From NCBI RefSeq assembly GCF_036924525.1, contig NZ_JAZHRU010000001.1, positions 4,989,001 through 5,053,000 on the forward strand: DNA of 64,000 nucleotides. Reading direction: 5' to 3'. Position 1 is the stretch's first letter, and each line of letters starts with the position of its first letter. Source of the stretch: Bradyrhizobium sp. AZCC 1719 (lineage in GTDB: Bacteria > Pseudomonadota > Alphaproteobacteria > Rhizobiales > Xanthobacteraceae). Made by a program: the position numbers and the translations under genes. The notes beneath the pieces were generated by a model. The model was not told the origin of the DNA. It did not search any database and saw only the letters and a program-made list of their open reading frames with translations. Of the stretch, positions 17,667 through 28,375 are shown in pieces.

Positions 17667-19949
17667 ATGCGTTTGGCGTTCTGGCGTGCAGGCAAGGACA
17701 AGCCGGTGGTGCAGCGGGCGATGGCAAGGCCTGTGGCTTCGGCGCCGAAGCCCGTCGCCGCATCTGAGTCCGGCGATCTCGATCTGCATGCGCTTGGTCA
17801 GGCGTTGATGCGCAGGCGCAGTTGGATCATCGTTCCGACATTGCTGGCGCTGGTGCTTTCGCTGGCCGCGGTCAACATGATCACGCCGCGCTACAAGTCG
17901 GAAGCGCGCATTCTGGTCGACGGGCGCGAGAACGTTTTCCTGCGGCCGAACGGCGAGCGCAACGAGGAGCGCAGTGCGCTCGACGCCGAGGCCGTCACCA
18001 GCCAGGTGCAATTGGTGCAATCGCGCGATCTGGCCCGCGAGATCATCAATAAGAACAAGCTTGCCGAGCGTCCCGAGTTCGATCCGGTGCTGCAGGGGAT
18101 CTCGCCGCTGAAGTCGCTGCTGGCCCTGGTCGGCATCGGGCGCGACCCGTTTTCGTTGACGCCGGAAGAGCGCGTGCTGGAGGCCTATTATGAGCGCTTC
18201 ACGGCCTATGCGGTCGACAAATCCCGCGTCATCGTCGTCGAATTCCAATCGCGTGATCCCGAGCTTGCCGCGCGCGTCGCCAACTCGATCGCGGAAGGTT
18301 ATCTGGTGGTGCAGCAGGACGCGCGGCAGCAGCAAGCGAAGTCTGCAAGCCAGTGGCTCTCGGGTGAAATAGAGCACTTGCGCAAGCGCGTGGCCGAGGC
18401 CGAATCGCGGGTCGAGGATTTCCGCTCCAGGTCGAGCCTGTTCGTGGGCACCAACAACACCACGCTGTCCAACCAGCAGATGGGCGAGATCAACACGCAG
18501 TTGAACAACGCACGCGCGCTGAAGTCGGATGCGGAATCCAAGGCGCGGCTGATCAAGGAGATGCTTCAGAGCGGCAAGCCGATCGAGGCTTCCGAGGTGC
18601 TCAATTCCGAACTGGTGCGCCGGCTGTCCGAGCAGCGCGTGACGCTGCGTGCGCAGTTCGCCGAGCAATCCTCGACGCTGCTCGGCGGTCATCCCCGCAT
18701 CAAGGAATTGAAGGCCCAGCTTGCCGATCTCGATCGGCAGTTGCGCGAGGAGGCGGGCAAGGTGTCCCGCTCGCTGGAGAACGACGCCCGCATCGCCAGC
18801 GGCCGGGTCGAAGGCCTGACGGCGAGCCTCGATCAGTTGAAAAAGCAGGCTTCTTCGACCAACGGCCAGGACGTGCAGCTCCGCGCGCTGGAGCGCGAGG
18901 CCAAGGCCCAGCGGGACCTCTTGGAATCCTATCTCGCCAAATACCGCGAGGCGAACACCCGCGAGAATATCGAGGCGGCGCCGGCCGATGGCCGCATCAT
19001 CTCCCGCGCCACCGTTTCCAACACGCCGACCTATCCGAAGAAGCTGCCGATCGTCTTGATCGCGACGCTGGCGACCTTGCTGCTCACTTCGGGCGCGATC
19101 GCGACCGGTGAATTGCTGCGCATGACCGCGCCGCGGACGCCTGGCGCTGCTTCGCCGGACGTTATGCGTGAAATTGCGCCCGAAATCGCACCCGAAATCG
19201 TCCTGGCTTCTGCGCCGGAACCGGTGCGTGCGCCGGCGATCGCGCCCGAGCTTCCTGTGGCAAACCTCGGTGAAGCGGATCACGTTTCAGAACCAACGTT
19301 GATTGAGCCGCATGCCGACGCCCCTCCCATGGGTACTTTGGCAGGAGACAGCGAGATCGAGCAACTGGCTGACGAGCTGGTTGGCGCAGGCGCTGCAGCG
19401 CGCAAGGTGACCGTGCTCGGCACGGCATCCAGCGAGAGCATCACGCTGACCGCACTTACGCTGGCGCGGCTGATGGCGCAGCAGGCAAAGATCGTGGTCG
19501 TCGATCTCGTGGCGTCCTCGCCGAGGATGACGGCGGCGTCGGTCGATCCGGTGGCGCCGGGGCTTGCCGAACTGATGCAGGGCGAAGCCTCGTTTGCGCA
19601 GATCATCACCAAGGATCGGCTGTCGCGCGTTCATCTCGTCAGCGCGGGACGCCCCGGCTTTGACCGTGCGCGGCTTCAATCACCGCGGCTGACGCTTGCG
19701 ATCGACGCGTTGCTGCGGGTCTACGATCATGTGCTGCTGGATGCCGGCACCGCATCCGATCTGCCGGCCGAGCTCCTGACGTCGCAGGCGCGCGCGGTCG
19801 TGGTGCCCGAAGCGTCGATGGCGCAGGACGCGCGCGCGCTGATGTGCGATCAGCTCAAGGCGGTCGGCTTCTTTGAGGTGACGATGCTGAGCAAACCGTG
19901 CGAGTCGTCGGACGCAGTGGAGCCGGGACCACGCGTGGTCGCGGCTTGA
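17667..19949 (+). CDS. GumC/Wzc-type exopolysaccharide chain-length protein with degenerate kinase-like domain
   Basis: This 760-residue inner-membrane protein controls polymer length and export. Order: a cytoplasmic tail, TM1 (about 53-73), a Wzz domain (RYKSEARILVDGREN), a long periplasmic coiled coil (about 220-440), a GNVR-like segment, TM2 (about 460-482), a Pro/Glu-rich linker, and a BY-kinase-like domain. The expected Walker A (GxxxGxGKS/T) at about 583 reads GTASSESITLT, without Lys, and no tyrosine cluster ends the protein, so kinase activity is unlikely. ATG 17667 has GGGAG upstream. A TTG at 17646 is possible. Confidence 0.9.
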   Translation: MRLAFWRAGKDKPVVQRAMARPVASAPKPVAASESGDLDLHALGQALMRRRSWIIVPTLLALVLSLAAVNMITPRYKSEARILVDGRENVFLRPNGERNEERSALDAEAVTSQVQLVQSRDLAREIINKNKLAERPEFDPVLQGISPLKSLLALVGIGRDPFSLTPEERVLEAYYERFTAYAVDKSRVIVVEFQSRDPELAARVANSIAEGYLVVQQDARQQQAKSASQWLSGEIEHLRKRVAEAESRVEDFRSRSSLFVGTNNTTLSNQQMGEINTQLNNARALKSDAESKARLIKEMLQSGKPIEASEVLNSELVRRLSEQRVTLRAQFAEQSSTLLGGHPRIKELKAQLADLDRQLREEAGKVSRSLENDARIASGRVEGLTASLDQLKKQASSTNGQDVQLRALEREAKAQRDLLESYLAKYREANTRENIEAAPADGRIISRATVSNTPTYPKKLPIVLIATLATLLLTSGAIATGELLRMTAPRTPGAASPDVMREIAPEIAPEIVLASAPEPVRAPAIAPELPVANLGEADHVSEPTLIEPHADAPPMGTLAGDSEIEQLADELVGAGAAARKVTVLGTASSESITLTALTLARLMAQQAKIVVVDLVASSPRMTAASVDPVAPGLAELMQGEASFAQIITKDRLSRVHLVSAGRPGFDRARLQSPRLTLAIDALLRVYDHVLLDAGTASDLPAELLTSQARAVVVPEASMAQDARALMCDQLKAVGFFEVTMLSKPCESSDAVEPGPRVVAA

Positions 19950-19959
19950 ACGAATTCGC

Positions 19960-20046
19960 AGGGGGGCAAAGCAGAAGCGTGCCCACCATTCAAGAGCACG
20001 CCGTGAAATGGTGGGCACGGCGCAAATACGCCTTTGCCCACCCTAC
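19960..20046. repeat. palindromic extragenic repeat, family B copy 2
   Basis: It contains GGGGGGCAAAGC near the left end, GCGTGCCCACCATT and AATGGTGGGCACGGC as the inner inverted pair, and CCTTTGCCCACCCTACG at the right. It lies between the convergent GumC-like gene and the GNAT pseudogene. Confidence 0.87.
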
Positions 20047-20057
20047 GATGATAACAT

Positions 20058-21249
20058 CTAGCTAAACGCGCTGCGCAGCTTTTGCGCCATCTCCAGCAGC
20101 GCCGGATTGTGCTTCACCAGCCGCTTGGTGCGGTTAAGGCCCGACATGACGCTGGCGGCAAGCTTGCCGCGCTGGCTGAGTGGGATAAAGCTGTCGAAGA
20201 TTGGCTCATCGCTCTTGCAGAACAGCCGCTTGTAGTCGTCCGATCCGATTCCGAGGTCGAGCGCGCGGTAACCCTGTGCGGCATAGTGGTCGATGATGTC
20301 GCGCATCAGGATCAGGCCGGGGCTGTACTTTGAATTCGCCGACATCGTGTAGGTGTTGAACATCATCGAGAACCGATGCCCGTCGGCGACGCCGGCAAAG
20401 ATCGCGATCACTTCCTCGTCGCATTCCAGCGCGTGGATGTCGATGGCGTGCCTGCCGCCGGCGAGCGGCGCGGTGCAGGCGCTGCGGACGAATTCCTCGA
20501 TGCCGGGATCGGCGAACACATTCGGCAGCTTCTGTTCGGCCATCCGCAGCGGCTTGACGCGGAAAAACCAGTCGAGCAGTCGAGTGATGTCGGCCTCTGA
20601 CGACCCAATATAACTGCGATAGCCGGGCAGGGACTGCAGCTTGCGTTCCTTGCCCTTGAGGCGGCGCCGGAACGAGTTGCTGATCAGCGCGACGGGGCGC
20701 CGCGCCAGGCTCCATCGCCAATAGCGGGCAATCATTGGCCGACGGTTGATGCGGCAGCAAGGCGAACGGATTGGGTAGATCGCGCCAGCGAATCGGTTGC
20801 TGATGCAGCGCGAGGACGTCGGCTTCGGACCGCTGCGACATCGCCGAGATCAGGCCTTCGAGATCGGCTTGCGTTGCGCTTGCAGCGAAGTCGCGGTCGA
20901 ACAGCGCCATATTGAAGGTGGAATGCTTGCCACCCATGAAACTGGCGCAGCGCGCGCCATAAGCGTGCCTGAGCGCGAGCGGAAGCAGCGCCAGCGGACG
21001 GCGTTCCGCATCGTAGGCAATCACGATGAAGGGAGCGAGGCCTTCGCGCGCGCCGACCTGCCGCTGCCAGGGGCTGAGGAAGTCGAAGCGCTGATACGGC
21101 GTGAAGAAGGTTTGCGCGCCTTCCAGATTGCGCCAGACAGCTTCGACTGCGGCGAGGTCGTGGACGATGTCGATGCCGGCGATGCGGCTCGCCTTCGACC
21201 ACCCATCTGCATCCGCCGTTCGGCCTTCGATCGCGGCAGCCATGGTCAT
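20058..21249 (-). pseudogene. GNAT / BioF2-like acetyltransferase (Acetyltransf_6 type), frameshifted
   Basis: Two adjoining minus-strand frames together give one protein of about 396 residues. The N-terminal half (21249 to about 20700) reads FDFLSPWQRQVGA and SFMGGKHSTFNMALFD. The C-terminal half (20697 to 20058) reads ISNSFRRRLKGKERKL, GRHAIDIHALECDEEVIAIFAG and DLGIGSDDYKRLFCK, the CelD/BioF2 acyltransferase pattern seen in exopolysaccharide clusters. The break falls at a C4 run (GGGG at 20694-20697 on plus). Removing one base joins them in frame as EPGAAPVALISNSFRRR. It is either a true inactivation or a homopolymer sequencing error. Confidence 0.85.
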
Positions 21250-21361
21250 CGCAAAGCTCGTGCTATATGAATTTGTTTACAATTTCGGCTTTGGCCGACC
21301 TTCGCAGGGAAATGTCAACAAAGGGTAATACGATGCGGCGCGGCGGGGGCAGCGCGACCGC

Positions 21362-22432
21362 ATGTTGAGGGCGGTACGTTTGGCGTCGGATTTCGGAATT
21401 TTGCGGCGGGCCTGGATGGAGCTCGCCTATTTCAGCGGCTATTTCAGGCTGAAGCAGCGGCAGCGCGGTGGCGCCGGCGTCATTTTGCGGTTCGAGCGCG
21501 TGCGTCCGCGCGATTCCCGCACCTTTCAGCCCAATCGGTGGCGTGAAATCACGCCGCAATTTCTCGACCGGACGATCCAGGCACTGAAGCGTTGGAACTT
21601 CGACCTGATCACGATGGACGAGGTGTGCCGGCGGGCGGTCACGCTGCCAAGGGCCAATCGGTTTGCCTGCCTGACCTTCGACGGCGGCTGCAAGGATGTC
21701 ATCACGCAGGCCTATCCGGTGTTGTCGAAGCAGGGCGTGCCCTTTACCGTCTACCTGCCCACCGCGTTTCCGGATGGGCTCGGCGAAGCCTGGTGGCTCG
21801 CTCTGGAAGAGATGATCGGGCGCGAGGATCGCATCAGCCTGGTGATCGACCGCAAGGAACGGCGTTTCGCAACGGGCAGCACGCCCGAGAAGTATGACAC
21901 GTTCGAATTTCTGGCGAGCTGGATGCGGACGCTGCCGCCGCCGGATCTTTCGTTCGCGATCCACGACCTCTGCACGCGCTACTCCGTGGATCTCGGGGCG
22001 CTGTCGCGCGCTGCCTCGCTGGATTGGGACGATCTGGCCACGCTCGCCGCCGACCCGCTGGTGACGATCGGCAGCGCAACGGTGAACTATTCCGCACTGT
22101 CCAACCTGAAAGGGACGGACGCGCAGCGCGAAATGACGATGGGCAAGGCGGTTGCGGAGACCGCCTTGCGCCAGCCCGTCAGGCATTTCGCCTATCCGTT
22201 CGGGGACCGGCAATCCTGGCGCCGAGAGCATGTCGTGATGGCGCAGGAGGCAGGCTTCGCCAGCGCGGTATCGACGATCCCGGGCGTCGTCGAGGCCAAA
22301 GGATACACGAATCTGCACGCATTGCCCCGGATCGCCTGGGACGGACGGCAGGGTTCGCTGCGCACGATGCGGGTGTTGCTGTCGGGGATGATGTTTCCCG
22401 CGAGCAGGCCGACCCGGGACAATTGGGTCTAG
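21362..22432 (+). CDS. polysaccharide deacetylase family protein with substituted metal ligands
   Basis: The 356-residue protein has a NodB-type fold: ACLTFDGGCKDV at 102-113, FTVYLPTAFPDG, TIGSATVNYSALSNL at 236-249 and the closing RHFAYPFGDRQ. In active CE4 enzymes the metal is held by the second Asp of TFDDG and both His of HTxxH. Here these are Gly108, Ala239 and Tyr243, so hydrolysis in the normal way is not expected. It may bind polysaccharide without cleaving it. It lies in the exopolysaccharide locus, divergent from the GNAT pseudogene. Confidence 0.85.
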   Translation: MLRAVRLASDFGILRRAWMELAYFSGYFRLKQRQRGGAGVILRFERVRPRDSRTFQPNRWREITPQFLDRTIQALKRWNFDLITMDEVCRRAVTLPRANRFACLTFDGGCKDVITQAYPVLSKQGVPFTVYLPTAFPDGLGEAWWLALEEMIGREDRISLVIDRKERRFATGSTPEKYDTFEFLASWMRTLPPPDLSFAIHDLCTRYSVDLGALSRAASLDWDDLATLAADPLVTIGSATVNYSALSNLKGTDAQREMTMGKAVAETALRQPVRHFAYPFGDRQSWRREHVVMAQEAGFASAVSTIPGVVEAKGYTNLHALPRIAWDGRQGSLRTMRVLLSGMMFPASRPTRDNWV

Positions 22433-22504
22433 AGCGTTTTCAAGCGAAAGCCTGCCCCGGACTTGATCCGGGGTGGATACCGGTTCGCGTGAAGAAAACG
22501 CGTT
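22432..22504. repeat. palindromic extragenic repeat, family F
   Basis: The outer ends GCGTTTTCAAGCGAA and TTCGCGTGAAGAAAACGC are near-inverse. In the middle CCCCGGA (22455-22461) and TCCGGGG (22467-22473) form a perfect hairpin. It lies between the convergent deacetylase-like and DUF2842 genes. Confidence 0.8.
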
Positions 22505-22518
22505 AAGACAAGAATCTT

Positions 22519-22731
22519 CTAAGCGGTGCGATCGGGCCGCGACATCCAGCTCACGATCGGCATCGCCGGCAGCACCCATCCAAGCCCTGCCACGACATAG
22601 AAGATCGCCTGCAGCAGGCCTGAACTGGCCAGCCACGGCGTCTGGGCGATAGTCATTCCCAACAGCGACCACACCACGACCAGCACCAGCAAAGCGAGGG
22701 TTCCAAAGAATTTGCGGGTGCGTATCGTCAT
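22519..22731 (-). CDS. DUF2842 domain-containing membrane protein
   Basis: The 70-residue protein has two hydrophobic spans (FFGTLALLVLVVVWSLLGM and LQAIFYVVAGLGWVLPAMPI) and ends MSRPDRTA, the DUF2842 pattern common in Rhizobiales. The family function is unknown. It is divergent from the heme A synthase gene with about 118 bases between, an arrangement that hints at a respiratory-chain link without proving one. Confidence 0.85.
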   Translation of the reverse strand: MTIRTRKFFGTLALLVLVVVWSLLGMTIAQTPWLASSGLLQAIFYVVAGLGWVLPAMPIVSWMSRPDRTA

Positions 22732-22849
22732 GTCGGATATATGAGGCTCGTGGCGGGTTGCGCGCAGGGAGGGGCGGACTATAAGGGGCGCGCCAATTCA
22801 ATCAAGCGCGCCTTCGGCGCGAGCCAGGACGGATTTTCAGACGGGTTTT

Positions 22850-23941
22850 ATGACCGCTAGTTCCGCACAGCAGGCCCCGCATGCCAGCGCCATCAGATGG
22901 TGGCTGATCGTGGTTGCCGCGCTGATTGCGGTCATGGTGCTGGTCGGCGGCGCCACGCGCCTGACGGAATCCGGATTGTCGATCGTGGAGTGGAAGCCGG
23001 TTACCGGCACGCTGCCGCCGCTCAACGAGGCGCAATGGGCGCAGGCGTTCGAGGGCTACAAGGCCATTCCGCAATACCGCGAACTCAACGCCGGAATGAG
23101 CCTTGCCGAGTTCAAGACCATCTTCTGGTGGGAATGGAGCCATCGGCTGCTCGGACGCGTGATCGGTGCGGTCTACCTGCTGCCGTTCCTGTACTTTCTG
23201 TGGCGTGGCGCGTTCAGCGCTGAATTGAAAAAGCGATTGTGGCTGATCTTCGGCCTCGGTGCGCTGCAGGGGGCGGTCGGCTGGTGGATGGTCGCCTCCG
23301 GCCTGTCCCAACGGACCGAGGTATCTCAATATCGGCTGGCGACGCATCTGGTGCTCGCGCTGATCATTTTTGCGTCGATCGTTTGGACGCTGCGGCGGAT
23401 GCGTGCGCGTCCGCAACCTGCGGCGGCGCCACGACTGAAAATAACCGCTGTGGCGTTGCTGGGGTTGACCTTCCTACAGCTCTATTTCGGCGCGCTGGTC
23501 GCGGGCCTGCGCGCGGGACGTGTATACAATACCTGGCCCGAGATCGACGGCGCCTTGATTCCGTCGTCGGCGCGACTGTTCTTCGAGGAGCCGTGGTGGC
23601 GCAACTTGTTCGACAACACGCTCACCGTGCAGTTCGAACACCGCATGACCGCCTACGCACTACTGGCGCTGGCGGTCCTTCATGCGGTCGATAGCGTGAG
23701 GTCACGGGCCGGTATTGCCGTGGTCGGCGGCGCCTGGTCTCTGGTGGCGGCGATCACGCTGCAGGCCGGGCTCGGCATTCTGACGCTGCTGCGCCAGGTG
23801 CCGATCGATCTCGCGCTGGCCCATCAGGCTGTTGCGATCGTGGTCCTGACGCTGGCGGTTTTGCAGACCGAGCGTCTGGTTGCGCGGCGCACCGAGCACG
23901 ACAGGCAGAAGCTGGCGATGCCGCTCGGGCAGCCTGGCTGA
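22850..23941 (+). CDS. ctaA: heme A synthase (CtaA/COX15)
   Basis: The enzyme oxidises heme O to heme A for aa3-type cytochrome oxidases in the inner membrane. The 363-residue protein has eight spans and the conserved sites [18 protein letters not shown], the EWSHRLLGR His motif, [18 protein letters not shown], and QFEHRMTAY plus LAHQAVA for the second pair of heme-binding His. The length matches alphaproteobacterial type-2 CtaA. The start ATG 22850 comes right after the short divergent region. Confidence 0.95.
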   Translation: MTASSAQQAPHASAIRWWLIVVAALIAVMVLVGGATRLTESGLSIVEWKPVTGTLPPLNEAQWAQAFEGYKAIPQYRELNAGMSLAEFKTIFWWEWSHRLLGRVIGAVYLLPFLYFLWRGAFSAELKKRLWLIFGLGALQGAVGWWMVASGLSQRTEVSQYRLATHLVLALIIFASIVWTLRRMRARPQPAAAPRLKITAVALLGLTFLQLYFGALVAGLRAGRVYNTWPEIDGALIPSSARLFFEEPWWRNLFDNTLTVQFEHRMTAYALLALAVLHAVDSVRSRAGIAVVGGAWSLVAAITLQAGLGILTLLRQVPIDLALAHQAVAIVVLTLAVLQTERLVARRTEHDRQKLAMPLGQPG

Positions 23942-24094
23942 AATTGAGCAATTCTAATCTGCTGTCATTGCCGGAAGTGCCCGATTTGCAGGGGTTTCTT
24001 GCTGCGCGACGGCCTTGACGCATTTGGGTGGCGTGCGACCGCTTTACTTGAATCGTTTGGACGATAAAACGAGCCAAAACAAAGGTTCGGTTTC

Positions 24095-24907
24095 ATGTCG
24101 TCAGCTTTCATCCAAGCCGCTGTCATCCTGCTCCGCGAAGGACTCGAAGCCATGCTGGTGATCGCAGCACTCGCGGGCTATCTGACCAAGGCCGGTGCCG
24201 CCCACCGCATTCAGGCGCTGTACGGCGGGGCGCTCGCCGCGGTCGGCGCCAGCTTCGTCGCCGCCTGGCTGTTTGCGGTGCTGAACTCCGGCGACCACAG
24301 CGATATCCTCGAGGGCGTCATCATTCTCGTCGCCGCCGCCCTGATGCTCTATGTCAGCGGCTGGCTGATGGTGAAGCAGGACCCGCGCGGCTGGCAGGAT
24401 TATCTTGCGCATAAAGCCGACCGTGCGCTGTCGCAGGACACCGTGTGGGCGGTCGGCGCGCTGGCCTTCCTCGCGGTGTTCCGGGAGGGCGCCGAGACCG
24501 TGCTGTTCATCCATGCGCTGGCGAAGACCGAGGGTGGCTGGAGCGCGGGCCTGTTCGCCGGCCTTGCGGTGGCGACGGTGGGCCTCGCCGTGCTGTTCTA
24601 TTTCATCAACCTGATTGCGCGAAAGCTTCCGCTGCGGCCGCTGTTCATCGTCACCTCGGCGTTCCTGTTCGTGATGGCGATCAAGTTCATCGGCGAGGCG
24701 GTGCAGGAGTTCCAGGAACAGGCGATCATCACGGTCACCGACGTGAAGGGCTCGGCGTTTCTGACCGCGATCGGCCTGAATCCTTCCATGGAAGCGCTGT
24801 CGATCCAGGGCCTGGTGATCCTGTTTGCGCTGGCGAGCTATTCGGTGGTCCAGCGCAACAACCGCCTGATGCGCGAGGACAAGGCCGCTATGCGCGCGGC
24901 TGAGTAG
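24095..24907 (+). CDS. FTR1 family iron permease
   Basis: This is a seven-span inner-membrane iron permease of 270 residues. The two REGLE-type iron motifs are present: LREGLEAMLV near residue 14 and FREGAETVLF near residue 130. A further acidic site lies in GEAVQEFQEQ. No periplasmic EfeO or peroxidase EfeB gene is adjacent, and the protein lacks a fused cytochrome or cupredoxin domain. The gene stands alone, convergent with nadC, so its oxidase partner must be encoded elsewhere. Confidence 0.9.
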   Translation: MSSAFIQAAVILLREGLEAMLVIAALAGYLTKAGAAHRIQALYGGALAAVGASFVAAWLFAVLNSGDHSDILEGVIILVAAALMLYVSGWLMVKQDPRGWQDYLAHKADRALSQDTVWAVGALAFLAVFREGAETVLFIHALAKTEGGWSAGLFAGLAVATVGLAVLFYFINLIARKLPLRPLFIVTSAFLFVMAIKFIGEAVQEFQEQAIITVTDVKGSAFLTAIGLNPSMEALSIQGLVILFALASYSVVQRNNRLMREDKAAMRAAE

Positions 24908-24918
24908 TCCGCTGAAAA

Positions 24919-25788
24919 CTACGCTGCCTGCCGATTGAGTCCGAGATAGTCGAGCCCGATATCGAGCGCGGCGGAGCTGTGGGTCAGCCAGCCGGCCGAA
25001 ATCAGGTCGACGCCGGTCGCGGCGATCGCCTTGGCGGTCTCGGCCGTGATGCGGCCCGACGCTTCCGTGATCGCCCGGTCGCCGGTCATGGTAACCGCCT
25101 GTCGCAGTTCCTCGATTGTCATATTGTCGAGCAGGACCGCATCCACCCCGATCGCAAGCGCTTGTTCAAGTTGCGCCAATGTATCGACTTCGACCTCGAT
25201 CTTGACGAGGTGGCCGGCATGCGCCTTTGCGCGTTCGATCGCGGTCCTGATGTCGCCGGCCAGTGCGATATGGTTGTCCTTGATCAGAATGGCGTCGTCG
25301 AGGCCAAAGCGGTGATTGCTGCCACCGCCGGCGCGGACCGCGTATTTTTCCAGTGCGCGCAGCCCGGGCGTCGTCTTGCGGGTACAGACGATGCGCGCCT
25401 TGGTGCCTTGCGCGGCCGATACCAGCGAGGCCGTTGCGGTCGCGACGCCGCTGAGGTGGCAGAGAAAATTCAGCGCCGTCCGTTCGCCGGTCAACAATCC
25501 GCGTGCCGGCCCCTCGATCGCGGCGATCACGTCTCCCGGCGCCACCACGCTGCCGTCAGGGCGTTCCGCCTCGAGTTGGATGGCTGGATTGACGAGCTGA
25601 AATGCACAGCGCGCGATGCCGAGCCCGGCCACCACGCCGGATTGGCGCGCGCGCAGCACCAGCGAGGCGCGCTTGTCCGCCGGAACGATCGCATCTGCCG
25701 TGATGTCGCCGGCGCGGCCTAAGTCTTCGAGCAGGGCGGTTCGAACCAGCGGCTCGTACACGACAGGCAGAAGCGGGGTTAGTGTCAC
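24919..25788 (-). CDS. nadC: nicotinate-nucleotide diphosphorylase, carboxylating (NadC)
   Basis: NadC converts quinolinate and PRPP into nicotinate mononucleotide, the third step of de novo NAD synthesis. The 289-residue protein has the family sites CTRKTTPGLR, RAGGGSNHRFGLDD, IKDNHIALAG and EVEVDTLAQ. Its ATG overlaps the nadB stop by four bases (25785-25788), so it is translationally coupled as the last gene of nadABC. Confidence 0.96.
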   Translation of the reverse strand: MTLTPLLPVVYEPLVRTALLEDLGRAGDITADAIVPADKRASLVLRARQSGVVAGLGIARCAFQLVNPAIQLEAERPDGSVVAPGDVIAAIEGPARGLLTGERTALNFLCHLSGVATATASLVSAAQGTKARIVCTRKTTPGLRALEKYAVRAGGGSNHRFGLDDAILIKDNHIALAGDIRTAIERAKAHAGHLVKIEVEVDTLAQLEQALAIGVDAVLLDNMTIEELRQAVTMTGDRAITEASGRITAETAKAIAATGVDLISAGWLTHSSAALDIGLDYLGLNRQAA

Positions 25789-27334
25789 GGCTGGGCACTC
25801 CCGGCAAACAGAGATCCGGTTTCAGCAATGTCGCGCGCGGCGTCGAGTGCGTCCGCAAGCGAGATGGATGAGGATACAGCCGACGGCAGGACATCGGGGA
25901 AGTCGGTGCGAAAATGCCCGCCGCGGCTTTCCTCGCGCCGCCAGGCGGCGACCGCGATCATCAATCCCACCAGCACGGGATCGGCTGCCGCACTTCTGCC
26001 GTTGGCGAGCGGATGGAGGCTACGGATCGCGCGCTCTATGCCGTGCCGGTCTCGGAGCACGCCGAGGCCTTGCGACAGGATCGGCCGTATGGCCGAAGGA
26101 TCGGACGCGGGCGCAGGCGCGTCGGCCACGCGCGCTTTCAGTGGGTCGTGGCTCGCGCCCGTGACGCTCGCTGCAACCCATTGCGTACAGACGATGGCTT
26201 CCATCAGCGAATTGCTGGCGAGCCGGTTGGCGCCATGCAGTCCGGTGCGGCTGACTTCGCCGCAGGCCCAGAGGCCGTCCACGCTGCTGCGGCCTTCGCT
26301 ATCAACGGCGATTCCGCCCATGTGGTAGTGCACCGCCGGCCTCACCGGAATCGGATCGGCGGCGGGATCGATCCCGGCCATTTTGCAGAAGGCGGAGATG
26401 ACGGGATAGCGTTTTGCAAATTCCGCTCCCGGATGTTTGCGCGCGTCGAGGAAAACGCGATGCCCTTCCGCGCGACGGCGCCAGACTGCGCGCGCGACGA
26501 TGTCGCGGGGCGCGAGTTCGGCACCGGGCTGATCCGCCATGAAGCGCTGCCCGGAATCGTCGATCAGGATGGCGCCATCGCCGCGCACGGCCTCGGTCAC
26601 CAGCGGCATCGGGCGCGACGGCCCGTCGAAGGCGGTCGGGTGAAACTGGATGAATTCGAGATCGGCGAGCAGCGCGCCCGCGCGCGCCGCCAGCGCCAGC
26701 CCCTGGCCGAAGCAGCCGGCAGGATTCGTGCTGTCGAGGAACAGTCCGCCGATGCCGCCCGTCGCGATCACGACGCGACCGGTATCGATCACCAGCGGTC
26801 CCTGCGCGTTCACCGCGATCACGCCCTTGATGGCGTTATCCTCGACGATCAGGCTGCGCGCCTCGACGCCCTCCAGCAGCGTGACCGACGGACAGCGGCG
26901 TACCGCCGCAATCAGCGCGCGCATGATCTCGCGGCCCGTGCCGTCGCCGGTGGCGTGCACGATCCGGTTGCGGCCGTGGGCGGCTTCGAGGCCAAGCCGC
27001 CACCCACCGTCGGGCCACCGGTCGAAGGCAACGCCAAGCCTGGCGAGATGCTCGACGGCGGCAGGCGCGGCCTGAACGATCCGGCTCGCAATGGCCTCGT
27101 CGCACAGGCCCGCGCCAGCGGCCAGCGTATCGGCCAGGTGCAGGGCAGGGTCGTCGTCGTCGCCCATCGCTGCGGCCAATCCGCCTTGCGCCCACAGGCT
27201 CGAGGCTTCCGCGCCGAGCGGTGCCTTCGACAGCAACACGACCGGCTCGGGCGCCAATTGAAGCGCCGTCATCAGTCCGGCAGCGCCGCCGCCGATGATG
27301 ACGGGACGGTGGTTAAGCGCTGAAATCTCCGTGC

Positions 27335-27338
<4 letters not shown>
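25785..27338 (-). CDS. nadB: L-aspartate oxidase (NadB)
   Basis: NadB oxidises L-aspartate to iminoaspartate using FAD. The 517-residue flavoprotein begins [19 protein letters not shown] (dinucleotide-binding) and shows [19 protein letters not shown], the FIQFHPTAF and [15 protein letters not shown] active-site segments, the [11 protein letters not shown]is motif, and [18 protein letters not shown]. It overlaps nadA by four bases upstream and nadC by four downstream, which fixes both ends. Confidence 0.96.
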
Positions 27339-28321
<983 letters not shown>

Positions 28322-28322
28322 T

Positions 28323-28341
28323 TATACTCTCCGTGAGTATA
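28323..28341 (-). promoter_or_regulatory. NrtR-type operator 1 before nadA
   Basis: TATACTC-TCCGT-GAGTATA is a perfect inverted repeat (7-bp arms, 5-base centre) ending one base before the nadA start codon. It covers the nadA ribosome binding site. With the Nudix-type regulator gene just upstream, it is the likely repressor site; I infer this from position and symmetry, not from a motif search. Confidence 0.7.
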
Positions 28342-28348
28342 TCTTGGC

Positions 28349-28369
28349 TTATACTTAGCCTGAGCATAA
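28349..28369 (-). promoter_or_regulatory. NrtR-type operator 2 before nadA
   Basis: TTATACTTAG-C-CTGAGCATAA is an imperfect inverted repeat (8 of 10 pairs) related to operator 1. The two centres are 27 bases apart. It lies between the nrtR stop (28376) and operator 1, so the nadABC promoter must be embedded in these 54 bases or in the end of nrtR. Confidence 0.6.
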
Positions 28370-28375
28370 CCGAAG

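Noticed and set aside
17370..19283. Minus-strand frame of 637 codons opposite the GumC-like gene
   Set aside because: Antisense shadow; only its last 39 codons form the small lipoprotein that I keep.
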